Of a stretch of DNA of 64,000 bases, positions 28,131 through 37,173 are shown piece after piece. The translations under genes and the position numbers were made by a program. The DNA comes from UTCHB3 sp002050155 (GTDB taxonomy: Bacteria > Bacteroidota > Ignavibacteria > Ignavibacteriales > Ignavibacteriaceae): contig CP129491.1 of the NCBI GenBank assembly GCA_030584105.1, positions 682,001 to 746,000 of the forward strand. The letters are read 5' to 3'. Positions within the stretch are counted from its first letter, which is position 1. Each line of letters begins with the position of its first letter. The notes below the pieces were generated by a model that did not search any database, was not told the DNA's origin, and saw nothing but the letters and a program-made list of their open reading frames with translations.

Positions 28131-28586
28131 ATGACGAAGAAACTATATCGTTCACGAAACGAGCGAATGATAGCCGGTGTAGCCGGTGGAATCGCTGAGT
28201 ATTTTGCGGTTGATCCTGTAGTGGTAAGATTGGCATTTTTGGCTCTTATCTTTGTAACCGGGGTTGGGATACTTCTTTATATTGTAGGGATGGTAATAAT
28301 ACCGGAGGCGGAATTCGACCCTTTTGTTGCTTCAGAAAAGCGTACTTCTGAAAGCGGCGCTTTCGAAAGCAGCACAACGCACGAAGGCTCAACTTGGGTT
28401 AACTTTACCGAAGTGGTGGAAAGAAAAAAGGGAAAAGCCGCCATTTACTTTGGTGTTGCTCTTATTGCAACAGGCACAATTCTTACACTGAAAAAGTTTG
28501 TTCCGGGTTTTAATTATAGTGATGTAACACCATATTTGTTAGTCTTGCTTGGAATATGGATACTTTTTAACGGAAGAAAGAGTTGA
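28131..28586 (+). CDS. PspC domain-containing membrane protein
   Basis: The ATG at 28131 has a good ribosome-binding site (AGGAG), giving 151 residues. An upstream in-frame alternative start lies inside the promoter and is rejected. Residues 3-60 form a PspC domain (LYRSRNERMIAGVAGGIAEYF, VVRLAFLALIFVTGVGILLYIVGMVIIPE). Two further membrane segments follow in the C-terminal half (IYFGVALIATGTILTL, YLLVLLGIWILF). PspC proteins sense envelope stress at the inner membrane. The stop overlaps the ribosome-binding site of the next gene, so the pair is translationally coupled. Confidence 0.88.
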   Translation: MTKKLYRSRNERMIAGVAGGIAEYFAVDPVVVRLAFLALIFVTGVGILLYIVGMVIIPEAEFDPFVASEKRTSESGAFESSTTHEGSTWVNFTEVVERKKGKAAIYFGVALIATGTILTLKKFVPGFNYSDVTPYLLVLLGIWILFNGRKS

Positions 28587-28593
28587 GGTTGAG

Positions 28594-29520
28594 ATGAAAC
28601 CGGGTAAAATTTTCTGGGGAGTCTTTTTTCTGAGCTTAGGTTTTTTATACTTAATACGGAACCTTACAATAATAGATTTGGGCGATTTGTCGCTTCACAG
28701 TTACTGGCCCTTGTTGTTAATAATGGCGGGGATGGTCTATTTGGTAAAAAACCCGATAGTTCGCAATCTAACGGCCGGAGTCGCAGGGGTTGCCCTTGCA
28801 TGTATAATATTTTTTTCAGGGTGGGGGTTATTTAATAATCTTTCGTGTGTGAATGTCAAATATATAAATTCTGACAAAGGAAATGGTGAGCCTGTAACAC
28901 TTAAAACAGAAGCATTCGACTCAACAATTCAATCAGTTGATTTAACCTTTGACGGCGGAGCCGGTAAATTTCAGGTTGAAGCAACTGATACTAACTTCTA
29001 CACGATACAAACAGACAGAAGCAAGAGAAAATTCTCGGTTGAAAATAAAAGAGAGGGTGCAAAAAGCGACCTGACAATTAAAATGGTGGAATTTAATGTT
29101 GATAAAAGTGACACAAACTTCGCAAATTTGGTGAGGTTGAACCTGAACCCAAAACCATTTTATGAGAACCTTAACCTGAATTTTGGAGCGGCAGAATTTG
29201 ATTTGAACATCAAAACGCTTCAGTTTAAGGATTTAACGCTTCATACAGGCGCCAGCTCAACGAAATTAATACTGCCCTTAGCAGCGGAAGGGGGAAGCGA
29301 AGTAGAAATTAACTGCGGTGCCAGTACTATTGAGATAATCGTTCCACTTGAGGCAACAGTACAAATTGAAACCAAAATGGCGCTCGGGGATGCTTCCGTG
29401 CCCCCCGGATATGAAGAAAGGGACGGAATTTATTACTCACCAAATTTTTCAGGGACAGGAAATGTTCTGAAAATTAAAATTACAGGGGGTGTAAGCAATG
29501 TATCAGTGCGGGCGCAATAA
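28594..29520 (+). CDS. LiaI/LiaF-like membrane protein with C-terminal beta domain
   Basis: The ATG at 28594 follows GAGGTTGAG, giving 308 residues. The frame is open further upstream inside pspC, but without a ribosome-binding site. Residues 1-90 hold four short membrane helices arranged as in LiaI/LiaF (FWGVFFLSLGFLYLIRNL, SYWPLLLIMAGMVYLV). Residues ~110-308 are a repetitive beta-strand domain (NLNLNFGAAEFDLNIKTLQFKDL, VEINCGASTIEIIVP) resembling the LiaF/DUF4097-type beta-helix. With the PspC neighbour this suggests an envelope-stress sensing or signalling unit. The specific ligand is unknown. Confidence 0.8.
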   Translation: MKPGKIFWGVFFLSLGFLYLIRNLTIIDLGDLSLHSYWPLLLIMAGMVYLVKNPIVRNLTAGVAGVALACIIFFSGWGLFNNLSCVNVKYINSDKGNGEPVTLKTEAFDSTIQSVDLTFDGGAGKFQVEATDTNFYTIQTDRSKRKFSVENKREGAKSDLTIKMVEFNVDKSDTNFANLVRLNLNPKPFYENLNLNFGAAEFDLNIKTLQFKDLTLHTGASSTKLILPLAAEGGSEVEINCGASTIEIIVPLEATVQIETKMALGDASVPPGYEERDGIYYSPNFSGTGNVLKIKITGGVSNVSVRAQ

Positions 29521-29851
29521 AGTGATACTTTGAGAATAACTTATCGCAGGGGGAAAGCTTGTTATTAAGAGAGTAATTTGTTCCCGAGGGATAACTTGTT
29601 GCCGGGGGAAAATCTATTACTCAAAGGATAAAATGTTATTCGGTGAATGGCTTGTTACTCAAGAGATAAAATACTACCCGGTGAATAGCTTTTTACTGAG
29701 AAAAAACCGGGAAAATATTCGTCTCACACGAAATTGGGTTCTTTTTAATCGATGCCACTTAAAATATGACTTCTCTCATAAGTAGTTTCAACTATTTTCC
29801 TTATATTTTGATTACTTATTAATTCAGATAACGAAAAGACGAAAAAAACAA
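29521..29851. repeat. Intergenic degenerate tandem repeats
   Basis: From ~29530 to ~29715 the sequence is built of diverged units of about 37 bp with the theme TTGTTACTCAAGAGATAAAA...CCGGTGAAT. The best pair starts at about 29611 and 29648. No gene is seen. The repeats begin right after the stop of the LiaF-like gene. Confidence 0.55.
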
Positions 29852-30562
29852 ATGCCAACCGACGAAGAAGTACTCTTTTTTAACTATAAATTTAAGTTTA
29901 AGGATGAAGTAAAAGAGTTTCCGGTTTACCTTAATCGGTCTGACTTAAGCATCATCCAGGATCCAAAAGAGGACTTAGAAATCGAGTGGGCTTTGATGGA
30001 AACTTTCGCCTGCCCTCATTGCCCATTGGACCCAAAGGTACACAAATACTGCCCTTTGGCACAGAACCTTTACCGTGTTCTTAAAGAGTTCAGCAACTTC
30101 AATTCGTTTGAAAAAGTTGAAGTGGAGGTTACCACAGTAGCCAGAAAATATGTGAAAGAAACACCTCTGCAGGGTGGGCTAAGCAGCCTTATCGGAATTT
30201 TGATGCCCGCCAGTGGCTGCCCGATTATGGGCAAACTCAAACCGATGTTGCACACTCATCTGCCGTTTGCTACTTTGGATGAAACTCAAATCCGTGTTTT
30301 TTCGATGTATTTGCTTTCTCAATATCTTAAAATGAAAAAAGGAGAGAAGCCTGACTGGGAAATGAATAAGTTGGTGGATATTTATGAGGATATTGCCATT
30401 TTAAACAAAAATGTGAGTAAACAAATAATTAAACTTTCGGAAAAAGACGCCGGAATTAATGGTTTAATCATTTTGCATAATTTTGCAGAGTATGTTACTT
30501 TTACGATAAATGAAAAATTAGTGGAAGAGATAGAATATTTTATGAAGGGTTTTAACGAATAA
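29852..30562 (+). CDS. Uncharacterised protein with N-terminal Cys motif
   Basis: This 236-residue soluble protein has no signal peptide. I do not recognise a named function. A conserved-looking cluster FACPHCPLDPKVHKYCPLA (residues ~51-69) carries a CxxC plus a third Cys, and a fourth Cys lies in MPASGCPIMGKLKPMLHTHLP near 118. Together with the two His this could bind a metal or an iron-sulfur cluster. The C-terminal half is helical. It stands alone between the LiaF-like gene and the convergent AAA+ gene. The metal-binding idea is inference. Confidence 0.7.
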   Translation: MPTDEEVLFFNYKFKFKDEVKEFPVYLNRSDLSIIQDPKEDLEIEWALMETFACPHCPLDPKVHKYCPLAQNLYRVLKEFSNFNSFEKVEVEVTTVARKYVKETPLQGGLSSLIGILMPASGCPIMGKLKPMLHTHLPFATLDETQIRVFSMYLLSQYLKMKKGEKPDWEMNKLVDIYEDIAILNKNVSKQIIKLSEKDAGINGLIILHNFAEYVTFTINEKLVEEIEYFMKGFNE

Positions 30563-30614
30563 CCCCCTGTCCAACGAATCTTCAGGCAGCTTTATCAACC
30601 GGATTACATGTTTA

Positions 30615-33600
30615 TTAAACACCCAAATCTTGTACATCATCTAAAGTAATTTTCACTAAATCTTCATCACTTAAGTCAGTTAGAGTGAGAATCCTTTCTT
30701 CCTGATTCCCAATAGCTTTGAATAAAATATTCTTAACTGTTCTTGCATTGCCAAAGTTCTGGTCACGATTTTCATAAAGTTCTTTGAACACATCTAACAG
30801 GTGGGTTAGTGCTTCGTCTTCAATTTTGTAGCCAAGTTTATCGCTTTGAACTTTTGCGATTTCAATCAATTCTTCGGGTTTATAATCTTCGAAGACGAAG
30901 AAGTTTGTGAACCTGCTCTTCAGCCCGGGATTAGATTCTAAGAAGTTCTGCATTTCGGTAGGGTATCCTGCAACAATAACGACTAACCGGTCTGAATAAT
31001 CTTCCATTCTTTTCAAGAGCGTATCAATAGCCTCCTGCCCGAAATCGTTTGTTCCTCTTGCAAGAGTGTATGCTTCGTCGATAAAAAGTGTTCCGCCAAG
31101 TGCCTGTTTTATCACATCCTCGGTTTTCTGAGCTGTTTGCCCCTGATAGCCGGCAACCAAAGCAGAGCGATCCACTTCAACTAAGTGCCCTTTTTCAAGC
31201 AGTCCAAGTTCTTTATAAATTTGGCTGAGCAACCGTGCCACAGTAGTTTTTCCCGTGCCGGGGTTACCCATAAAGACCACATGCAGATTTTTCCTGATAA
31301 CCTTAAGCCCCCGTTCTTCCCTTAGTTTTGCTACTTTCAAAGAACTGATAAGTTTTTCAGTTGCCTTTTTAGCTTCGGCTAAACCGGTGAGAGAATCAAG
31401 TTCTTTAAGGAGTTTTTCCAACTGAACGGGGTCACCCTCAATTTTCACCGATTTTTTAACAGCTGCAGGCTGCAGTTCCGTAATATCTTCGGTTGTAATA
31501 GTTGCAGAAATTTCATCTGTCAGTTTATCTTTAGGAATATCAACCAACCTGAGAAGCTGTTGTTTGGTCGCAGTTTCCACAAGGTTCCTTACCATTCGGG
31601 CGTTTGCAAAGGTTTCATCTCTTTTTCTGTACTGTTCGTTGAAATAGCCCTTCAATTTTGGGAGGGTTTCAGGTGCAAATTTTAGGTTTTTGGATTTCAA
31701 AATATTAACTGCAATGTTCACCAGCTCATCCGGCGAGTAATCTTCGAACAGATAAAACTTTGTGAACCGGGATTTTAACCCGACATTGCTTTCCAAAAAC
31801 TTCTCCATATCTTCGGTGTAGCCGGCAGCGATAACGATAAACTTGCCGCGGTCATCTTCCATTCTTTTTAAAAGGGTATCGATGGCTTCTTTCCCGAAAT
31901 CGGTTCCGGAACCACCGCTTGAGCTTACTAACGAATAAGCCTCATCGATAAACAGCGTGCCGCCGATTGCTTTATCGATAACTTCGGTGGTTTTAGTAGC
32001 CGTTTGCCCGACATAACCTGAAACTAAATCCTGACGGTCAGTTTCAACTAAATGTCCTTTTGGTAAAATTCCGAGAGCTGAGTAAATATCGCTAAAAATC
32101 CTTGCAACTGTAGTTTTACCCGTTCCGGGGTTACCGAGAAAAACGATATGGTCTGAGAACTTATTTTGCAGGTTTTCTCCTCGTTCGGAGTAGAAGCGTG
32201 CAATTTTCACCAATTCGTTAATTTCTTTTTTAACTAAGTTAAGCCCCATCAGCCCGTTGAGTTTATCCAACGATTCTTTCAGCTTTTCTTCGTTGATACC
32301 GGGGTTAAAATCTTTGCCGGAATCTTTTTTGAAAACGGCTGCAATATCTTCCGGTTCAAAAGTAGTTAATGCTTTCGGTGTTTTCATTCCGGGTGGAAGT
32401 TTCAGGTATCTTTTCCCGAGCCTCATTTTGGCTTCATCGTAAGTGTTGCGCACCAATCTTGCGTTGCCAAAGGTTTTATCCCTGCCCCTGTAAAGTGTGG
32501 TGAACTCTTTTACCAGCAATTCCTTTGCACCGCCGGAGAGAGAATAATCTTCTTTAGAACCCATTATTTCGAAGATTTTGCACATTTCATCGGGGGTGTA
32601 GTCTTCAAAATTGAAGTATTGTGTGAACCTCGATTTCATTCCGGGGTTTGATTCCAAGAAGCTGTTCATTTCTTCCGGGTAGCCTGCAACGATTGTAACA
32701 AACTCACCGGATTTATCTTCCATTCTTTTCAGAAGTGTATCAATCGCTTCCTGCCCGAAATCCTGAGAGGTTCCGCCTTTTTTCACTAAAGTGTATGCTT
32801 CATCGATGAACAAAATGCCGCCCATTGCTTCTTCGATCACTTTTTCGGTTTTTTGGGCAGTTTCCCCGACATATTGCCCGACTAAAGTGGCGCGGTCAAC
32901 TTCAACCAAATGCCCCGAGGGCAGTATCTTCATTGCCTTAAAGATATCTCCAATAACGCGTGCGACGGAAGTTTTGCCGGTTCCGGGGTTACCAAGAAAG
33001 ACAGAATTTAGTGAAAGCCCTCCTTTGGTTTTAAGCCCTATTTTCTTTCTTTCCTGAACAAAATTAAGGTAGTCAATAAAATCGACCATAGTTTGCTTAA
33101 CAGATTCCAAGCCGACAAAATCGTTCAGCCCGGCGAGAATTTCGTCAACCGAAAGACCGTCATCATCATCGAACTGATCGATCCCGGCGGCTTCCATTTC
33201 TTCAAGTTCGTTAATATCGTAGTGTTCGAGGTCGTAAATAACTGAAAAGCCGAGAATAAAATATTTCACACAAACAAGTTCTTTATTCAGGAAGATTTCA
33301 ACTCTTCCTTGCCCGGTTTTCCAAAAGCCGGAGTTACCTGTTCCCCATGTTTGAATAACTGCAACATTGCTCCATTCTTTTTCGATTTGGAGTTCAAAGT
33401 TGCTTTCGCCGATTTGTTTTTCGTTGACATACCAGAAAGCCTGCCCGTCAACGGCAACATCTTTACTCTCAAAATAGGGGTTTTTTACAATGAGTTCCAC
33501 TGCAATCAAGCCTTGAACGGGTGCATTAAACTGCAGTATATAATATTTTTTGCCCGTTTTAATTTCTTCTGATCTGTCAAAGGTGCGTGCATAGTATCCC

Positions 33601-34748
33601 TTGAATTTAGTTCCTTTTTTAATTTCGAAACCGGTTTTTTTCCCAACGGTCTCTGTAGGTTTCGCCTTAGCGGCTTTTTCTTCCGTTTTCCGCTTTTTCT
33701 CTTTATCAGCCGGGAGTTCAATTATCGATTTGGTTTCGGGAGGATCTGATTTAGAACCTTCAGGTTTGGGATCTTCTGAAAGAGTGTAGTCGGAAGTTTT
33801 TTCAGTTTCATCATTTTTGTTTTCTTTACCGTAGGTTGAAAACTCTGATGAATCATCATTGGTTACTATTTCATCAGGATCCGATTCAAAATCAGTTCGT
33901 TTGCCTTTATTTTCGGGTGATTTTACCGGTTTAACGATTGGCTCTTCCTCGGGTTCTTTTGGTATTTGTTGCTCGGCAGCTTCGATTTTCACCGCCATTT
34001 CGATCAGTGAGAGATCGCCGGGCATCGATTGGTGCAGCTCTTTAAGCAGGTTTTTAGCGGCGATAATTTTAAACTGGGCAAAAAGCACCTGCAGTTGGAT
34101 TAATTTCGCTTTGCTTTTTCGCTCGCTGTCCGTGGATTCGCTCAAAATTTTTTCCGCTGCATATTCAGCGTACCAGTATTCACCGATTGAGAAGGCTTCC
34201 TGAGCTTCTTCCAAAAGATCGGAGCCGGTAGAGAGAATTTTTGTTAAAAATGAAGATTTGACGCCCGAAAGATTCTTAAGCCATTCTCTTAATTTTGGTT
34301 TCCGTTCGTGAATGGTGGGGTCAACATTGAAACAAATATCATAGTTATTGAAAGCATCCGAGTATTTTTTCAGCGCTGCAAGGCACGAGGTTTTATATTC
34401 AAGCGCTTTTGCGCCAAACTCGGGGGAGAGATTGATAACATAGTCAAAATCGAGAAGAGCAGATTCATATAAGCCCATCCGGTATTGGATTACCCCTCTG
34501 TAATAGCGGGAATCAGGGTCCTTTTCAGCAAGCTTAACCGAAAGGTTTGCATATTCCAAAGCGTCGGAAACCCGGTAGGTTTCAAGGCATGCCAGAGCAA
34601 AAAGGCAGTTGGCTTCAGGGTCGTTCGGGAGCAAATCTACTAACTTTTGCGCCACTTCCTTTGCCTTGGCAAACTCTTCGAGTTTAAGCAGGGCATTAAC
34701 CTGTTCTTTTTGTTCCTGGATATTTTTAGAAGTTAGAACCTGATCCAT
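30615..34748 (-). CDS. Giant TPR protein with three CbbX/SpoVK-type AAA+ domains
   Basis: This 1,377-residue cytoplasmic protein runs as follows. Residues 1-~255 are TPR-like helical repeats (LEEFAKAKEVAQKLVDLLP, DPEANCLFALACLETY). Residues ~260-370 are a charged Lys/Glu/Ser/Pro-rich linker. Residues ~375-500 are a beta-rich domain (GKKYYILQFNAPVQGLIAVEL). Three AAA+ modules follow, with Walker A GNPGTGKT(S/T)VAR at about residues 586, 870 and 1160 and Walker B LFIDEAY(T/S)L after each. All three have KSRFT and NARxVRN arginine-bearing segments, so all look competent. CbbX/SpoVK relatives are usually single- or double-module remodelling ATPases, so three modules with a TPR front end is unusual. 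The target is unknown. A bacterial T7SS EccA-like or chaperone-like role is possible. Confidence 0.88.
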   Translation of the reverse strand: MDQVLTSKNIQEQKEQVNALLKLEEFAKAKEVAQKLVDLLPNDPEANCLFALACLETYRVSDALEYANLSVKLAEKDPDSRYYRGVIQYRMGLYESALLDFDYVINLSPEFGAKALEYKTSCLAALKKYSDAFNNYDICFNVDPTIHERKPKLREWLKNLSGVKSSFLTKILSTGSDLLEEAQEAFSIGEYWYAEYAAEKILSESTDSERKSKAKLIQLQVLFAQFKIIAAKNLLKELHQSMPGDLSLIEMAVKIEAAEQQIPKEPEEEPIVKPVKSPENKGKRTDFESDPDEIVTNDDSSEFSTYGKENKNDETEKTSDYTLSEDPKPEGSKSDPPETKSIIELPADKEKKRKTEEKAAKAKPTETVGKKTGFEIKKGTKFKGYYARTFDRSEEIKTGKKYYILQFNAPVQGLIAVELIVKNPYFESKDVAVDGQAFWYVNEKQIGESNFELQIEKEWSNVAVIQTWGTGNSGFWKTGQGRVEIFLNKELVCVKYFILGFSVIYDLEHYDINELEEMEAAGIDQFDDDDGLSVDEILAGLNDFVGLESVKQTMVDFIDYLNFVQERKKIGLKTKGGLSLNSVFLGNPGTGKTSVARVIGDIFKAMKILPSGHLVEVDRATLVGQYVGETAQKTEKVIEEAMGGILFIDEAYTLVKKGGTSQDFGQEAIDTLLKRMEDKSGEFVTIVAGYPEEMNSFLESNPGMKSRFTQYFNFEDYTPDEMCKIFEIMGSKEDYSLSGGAKELLVKEFTTLYRGRDKTFGNARLVRNTYDEAKMRLGKRYLKLPPGMKTPKALTTFEPEDIAAVFKKDSGKDFNPGINEEKLKESLDKLNGLMGLNLVKKEINELVKIARFYSERGENLQNKFSDHIVFLGNPGTGKTTVARIFSDIYSALGILPKGHLVETDRQDLVSGYVGQTATKTTEVIDKAIGGTLFIDEAYSLVSSSGGSGTDFGKEAIDTLLKRMEDDRGKFIVIAAGYTEDMEKFLESNVGLKSRFTKFYLFEDYSPDELVNIAVNILKSKNLKFAPETLPKLKGYFNEQYRKRDETFANARMVRNLVETATKQQLLRLVDIPKDKLTDEISATITTEDITELQPAAVKKSVKIEGDPVQLEKLLKELDSLTGLAEAKKATEKLISSLKVAKLREERGLKVIRKNLHVVFMGNPGTGKTTVARLLSQIYKELGLLEKGHLVEVDRSALVAGYQGQTAQKTEDVIKQALGGTLFIDEAYTLARGTNDFGQEAIDTLLKRMEDYSDRLVVIVAGYPTEMQNFLESNPGLKSRFTNFFVFEDYKPEELIEIAKVQSDKLGYKIEDEALTHLLDVFKELYENRDQNFGNARTVKNILFKAIGNQEERILTLTDLSDEDLVKITLDDVQDLGV

Positions 34749-34844
34749 TTGAATAAATAAAGCGTTGCGGAAACAATTTAAAACAAAATAAAAAGATAAT
34801 TTAAAATAACGATATAATAAAAAGAAAGATGTAAGATAGTTAAC

Positions 34845-34874
34845 AAAAAAAGCCTCCGGATGTTCTCGGAGGCT
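34845..34874 (-). terminator. Rho-independent terminator of groES-groEL
   Basis: On the minus strand AGCCTCCG-AGAACATC-CGGAGGCT is followed by TTTTTTT. It lies 21 bp after the groEL stop. Confidence 0.92.
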
Positions 34875-34894
34875 CTTTGCAAATAAGCGGGCTA

Positions 34895-36526
34895 TTAATA
34901 GTCCATTCCGCCCATACCACCTGGAGGCATCATAGGAGCGGGTTCTTTTTCTTTTTTCTCGTAAACAACCGATTCGGTGGTCAGGAGCAACCCTGAAACT
35001 GAAGCGGCGTTCTCGAGGGCAGTTCTCGAAACCTTTGTAGGATCGATAACACCGGCTTTGAAGAGGTCTTCATACACTTCAGTAACCGCATTGAAACCAT
35101 AGTTGCCCTCTTTCGAGAGAACCTGGTTAACGATAACCGAGCCTTCAAGCCCTGCGTTTGTAACGATCTGACGAAGTGGTTCTTCAAGAGCTTTTTTAAC
35201 TATTTCGATACCGGTTGTCTGGTCGTCGTTTTCGCCTTTAACATCCGTAAGGGCTCTGATTGCTCTGATGAACGCAACACCACCACCGGGCACGATGCCT
35301 TCTTCAACCGCAGCACGGGTAGCGTGAAGGGCGTCGTCAACTCTGGCTTTAATTTCTTTCATTTCAACTTCGGTTGAAGCACCGATCTTCAGAACTGCAA
35401 CACCGCCGGAGAGCTTAGCGAGCCTTTCCTGCAATTTTTCTCTGTCGTAGTCAGAAGTGGTTTTTTCGATCTGAGCTTTAATCTCGTTAATTCTTTTCTT
35501 GATTTCAGCGTCAGCGCCTTTTCCTTCAACGATGGTAGTGTTGTCTTTGTCGATAACAACTTTAGCAGCGGTGCCGAGGTACTCGATCTGAGCGTTTTCC
35601 AGTTTGTAGCCTTTTTCTTCGCTGATAACCTGACCGTTGGTGAGGATAGCGATATCTTCCAACATCGCTTTTCTTCTGTCGCCAAACCCGGGTGCTTTAA
35701 CCGCAGCAACGCGGAGGGTGCCTCTGAGCTTGTTAACAACCAATGTAGCAAGAGCTTCGCCTTCAACATCTTCAGCAATAATCAAGAGGGGGCGCCCCTG
35801 CTGAACTGTTTTCTCGAGTATCGGAAGAAGGTCTTTCATAGCCGAGATTTTCTTATCGTAAACGAGGATATAAGGGTCTTCCAGCACTGTTTCCATCGAG
35901 TCAGCGTCTGTGATGAAGTAAGGGGAGAGATAACCGCGATCGAACTGCATACCTTCGACAACCTCAAGAACAGATTCAGTTCCTTTGGCTTCTTCAACAG
36001 TGATAACGCCTTCTTTTCCGACTTTTTGCATAGCTTCGGCGATTCTTTCCCCGATCCATTTTTCATTATTAGCAGAAATGGTGCCGACTTGTGTGATCTC
36101 TTCATCAGTTTCAATCGGTTTTGAGATTGATTTTAAGTAATCAACCACTTTAATAACAGCGAGGTCAATACCGCGTTTCAAATCCATCGGGTTTGCGCCG
36201 GCGGTAACATTTTTTAAACCTTCTTTAAAAATGGCCTGAGCAAGCACAGTAGCAGTGGTTGTTCCGTCGCCGGCAACATCGCTTGTTTTCGAGGCAACTT
36301 CTTTCACCATCTGTGCGCCCATATTTTCCACTGCGTCTTCAAGTTCGATCTCTTTAGCCACAGAAACACCGTCTTTTGTAACCAACGGAGCACCGAACTT
36401 CTTTTCCAAAATAACATTTCTTCCCTTAGGTCCTAAAGTAACTTTAACCGTGTTAGCTAACTGATCCACACCTTTTTTCAGTTTGGAACGGGCTTCCACA
36501 TCAAATTCAATTATTTTTGATGACAT
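34895..36526 (-). CDS. groEL: Chaperonin GroEL (Hsp60)
   Basis: GroEL is the 14-mer ATP-dependent folding chamber that works with GroES. The 543-residue length is standard. Hallmarks are KVTLGPKGRNVILEKKFG, the ATP loop VAGDGTTTATVLAQ, GGVAVLKIGA, AAVEEGIVPGGG and the C-terminal GGMGGMDY tail. AAGGAAA precedes the ATG. It lies 26 bp downstream of groES and shares its promoter and CIRCE operator. Confidence 0.99.
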   Translation of the reverse strand: MSSKIIEFDVEARSKLKKGVDQLANTVKVTLGPKGRNVILEKKFGAPLVTKDGVSVAKEIELEDAVENMGAQMVKEVASKTSDVAGDGTTTATVLAQAIFKEGLKNVTAGANPMDLKRGIDLAVIKVVDYLKSISKPIETDEEITQVGTISANNEKWIGERIAEAMQKVGKEGVITVEEAKGTESVLEVVEGMQFDRGYLSPYFITDADSMETVLEDPYILVYDKKISAMKDLLPILEKTVQQGRPLLIIAEDVEGEALATLVVNKLRGTLRVAAVKAPGFGDRRKAMLEDIAILTNGQVISEEKGYKLENAQIEYLGTAAKVVIDKDNTTIVEGKGADAEIKKRINEIKAQIEKTTSDYDREKLQERLAKLSGGVAVLKIGASTEVEMKEIKARVDDALHATRAAVEEGIVPGGGVAFIRAIRALTDVKGENDDQTTGIEIVKKALEEPLRQIVTNAGLEGSVIVNQVLSKEGNYGFNAVTEVYEDLFKAGVIDPTKVSRTALENAASVSGLLLTTESVVYEKKEKEPAPMMPPGGMGGMDY

Positions 36527-36552
36527 TCTAAAATTTCCTTTGTTAAATTTAA

Positions 36553-36846
36553 TTACTTAATAATCGCAAAGATATCGCTCTCACGCATAATCAGATACTG
36601 CGTACCGTCTAAGGTAACTTCAGTTCCTGAATATTTTCCGTAAAGAACTTTATCATTCACCTTAACAGACATTGCAATGGTTTTGCCGTCATCGGCAACT
36701 TTGCCGGGTCCAACAGCAACCACCAAACCTTCAATCGGTTTTTCTTTGGCTGTGTCAGGAAGGTAAAGACCACTCTTTGTAACCTCTTCCGCTTCCTGCG
36801 GTTTTATGATCACCCTGTCTGCTAAGGGTTGAAGATTTAACGACAT
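36553..36846 (-). CDS. groES: Co-chaperonin GroES (Hsp10)
   Basis: The product is 97 residues from the ATG at 36846, chosen because GGAGG sits six bases upstream. An earlier in-frame ATG at 36858 overlaps that ribosome-binding site and is unlikely. LQPLADRVIIKPQEAEEVTKSGLYLPDTAKEKP covers the roof region and mobile loop, and SDIFAII ends the protein. It is the heptameric lid of GroEL and the first gene of the HrcA-type heat-shock operon. Confidence 0.98.
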   Translation of the reverse strand: MSLNLQPLADRVIIKPQEAEEVTKSGLYLPDTAKEKPIEGLVVAVGPGKVADDGKTIAMSVKVNDKVLYGKYSGTEVTLDGTQYLIMRESDIFAIIK

Positions 36847-36882
36847 ATTGTCCTCCATTAGTTAATAAAAATCTAATTGTTA

Positions 36883-36909
36883 TTAGCACTCGTAAATTGC
36901 GAGTGCTAA
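36883..36909. promoter_or_regulatory. CIRCE operator (HrcA binding site)
   Basis: TTAGCACTC, nine bases, then GAGTGCTAA is a perfect match to the CIRCE consensus. It overlaps the -10 region and start site of the groES-groEL promoter. HrcA repression of this operon is established for the element; hrcA itself is not in the window. Confidence 0.97.
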
Positions 36910-36936
36910 ATTACCATTTTTTTTTGAGACTGTCAA
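36908..36936 (-). promoter_or_regulatory. groES-groEL promoter
   Basis: On the minus strand TTGACA (36931-36936) and TAATTT (36908-36913) are separated by exactly 17 bp, a consensus housekeeping-sigma promoter immediately upstream of CIRCE. Confidence 0.85.
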
Positions 36937-37093
36937 GATATTTATTCGGTACAATTGGTAAAACGGTGTGATTTTTGAGAGAAAATGATTAATCTTAAAG
37001 ATAATCGAAAAAGTTTAGTAAAAAATTACTTTTTGGGTTTAGTAAAAAATAGCTTTGTATTGTCAAAAAATATTTGTATTTTTAGTGTTGTAT

Positions 37094-37124
37094 AATCAAA
37101 TACTGAGAATAATCAAATACTGAG
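37094..37124. repeat. 17-bp tandem repeat upstream of T9SS gene
   Basis: AATCAAATACTGAG occurs twice (37094 and 37111) in the leader of the following gene. GTTTAGTAAAAAAT also repeats at about 37014 and 37037. TAGCTTTG at 37050 resembles the -7 element but lacks a well-spaced -33. Confidence 0.6.
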
Positions 37125-37173
37125 TTTACAGAAGAACAGAATCATTTTAATCACTAATAATTCAGGAGCGCTC

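Noticed and set aside
35389..36464. Long open frames antisense or out of frame within groEL
   Set aside because: They are shadows of a highly conserved, codon-biased gene and have no independent support.
36847..36858. Alternative groES start (MEDN extension)
   Set aside because: That ATG overlaps the GGAGG that correctly serves the ATG at 36846, and the family starts at the latter.
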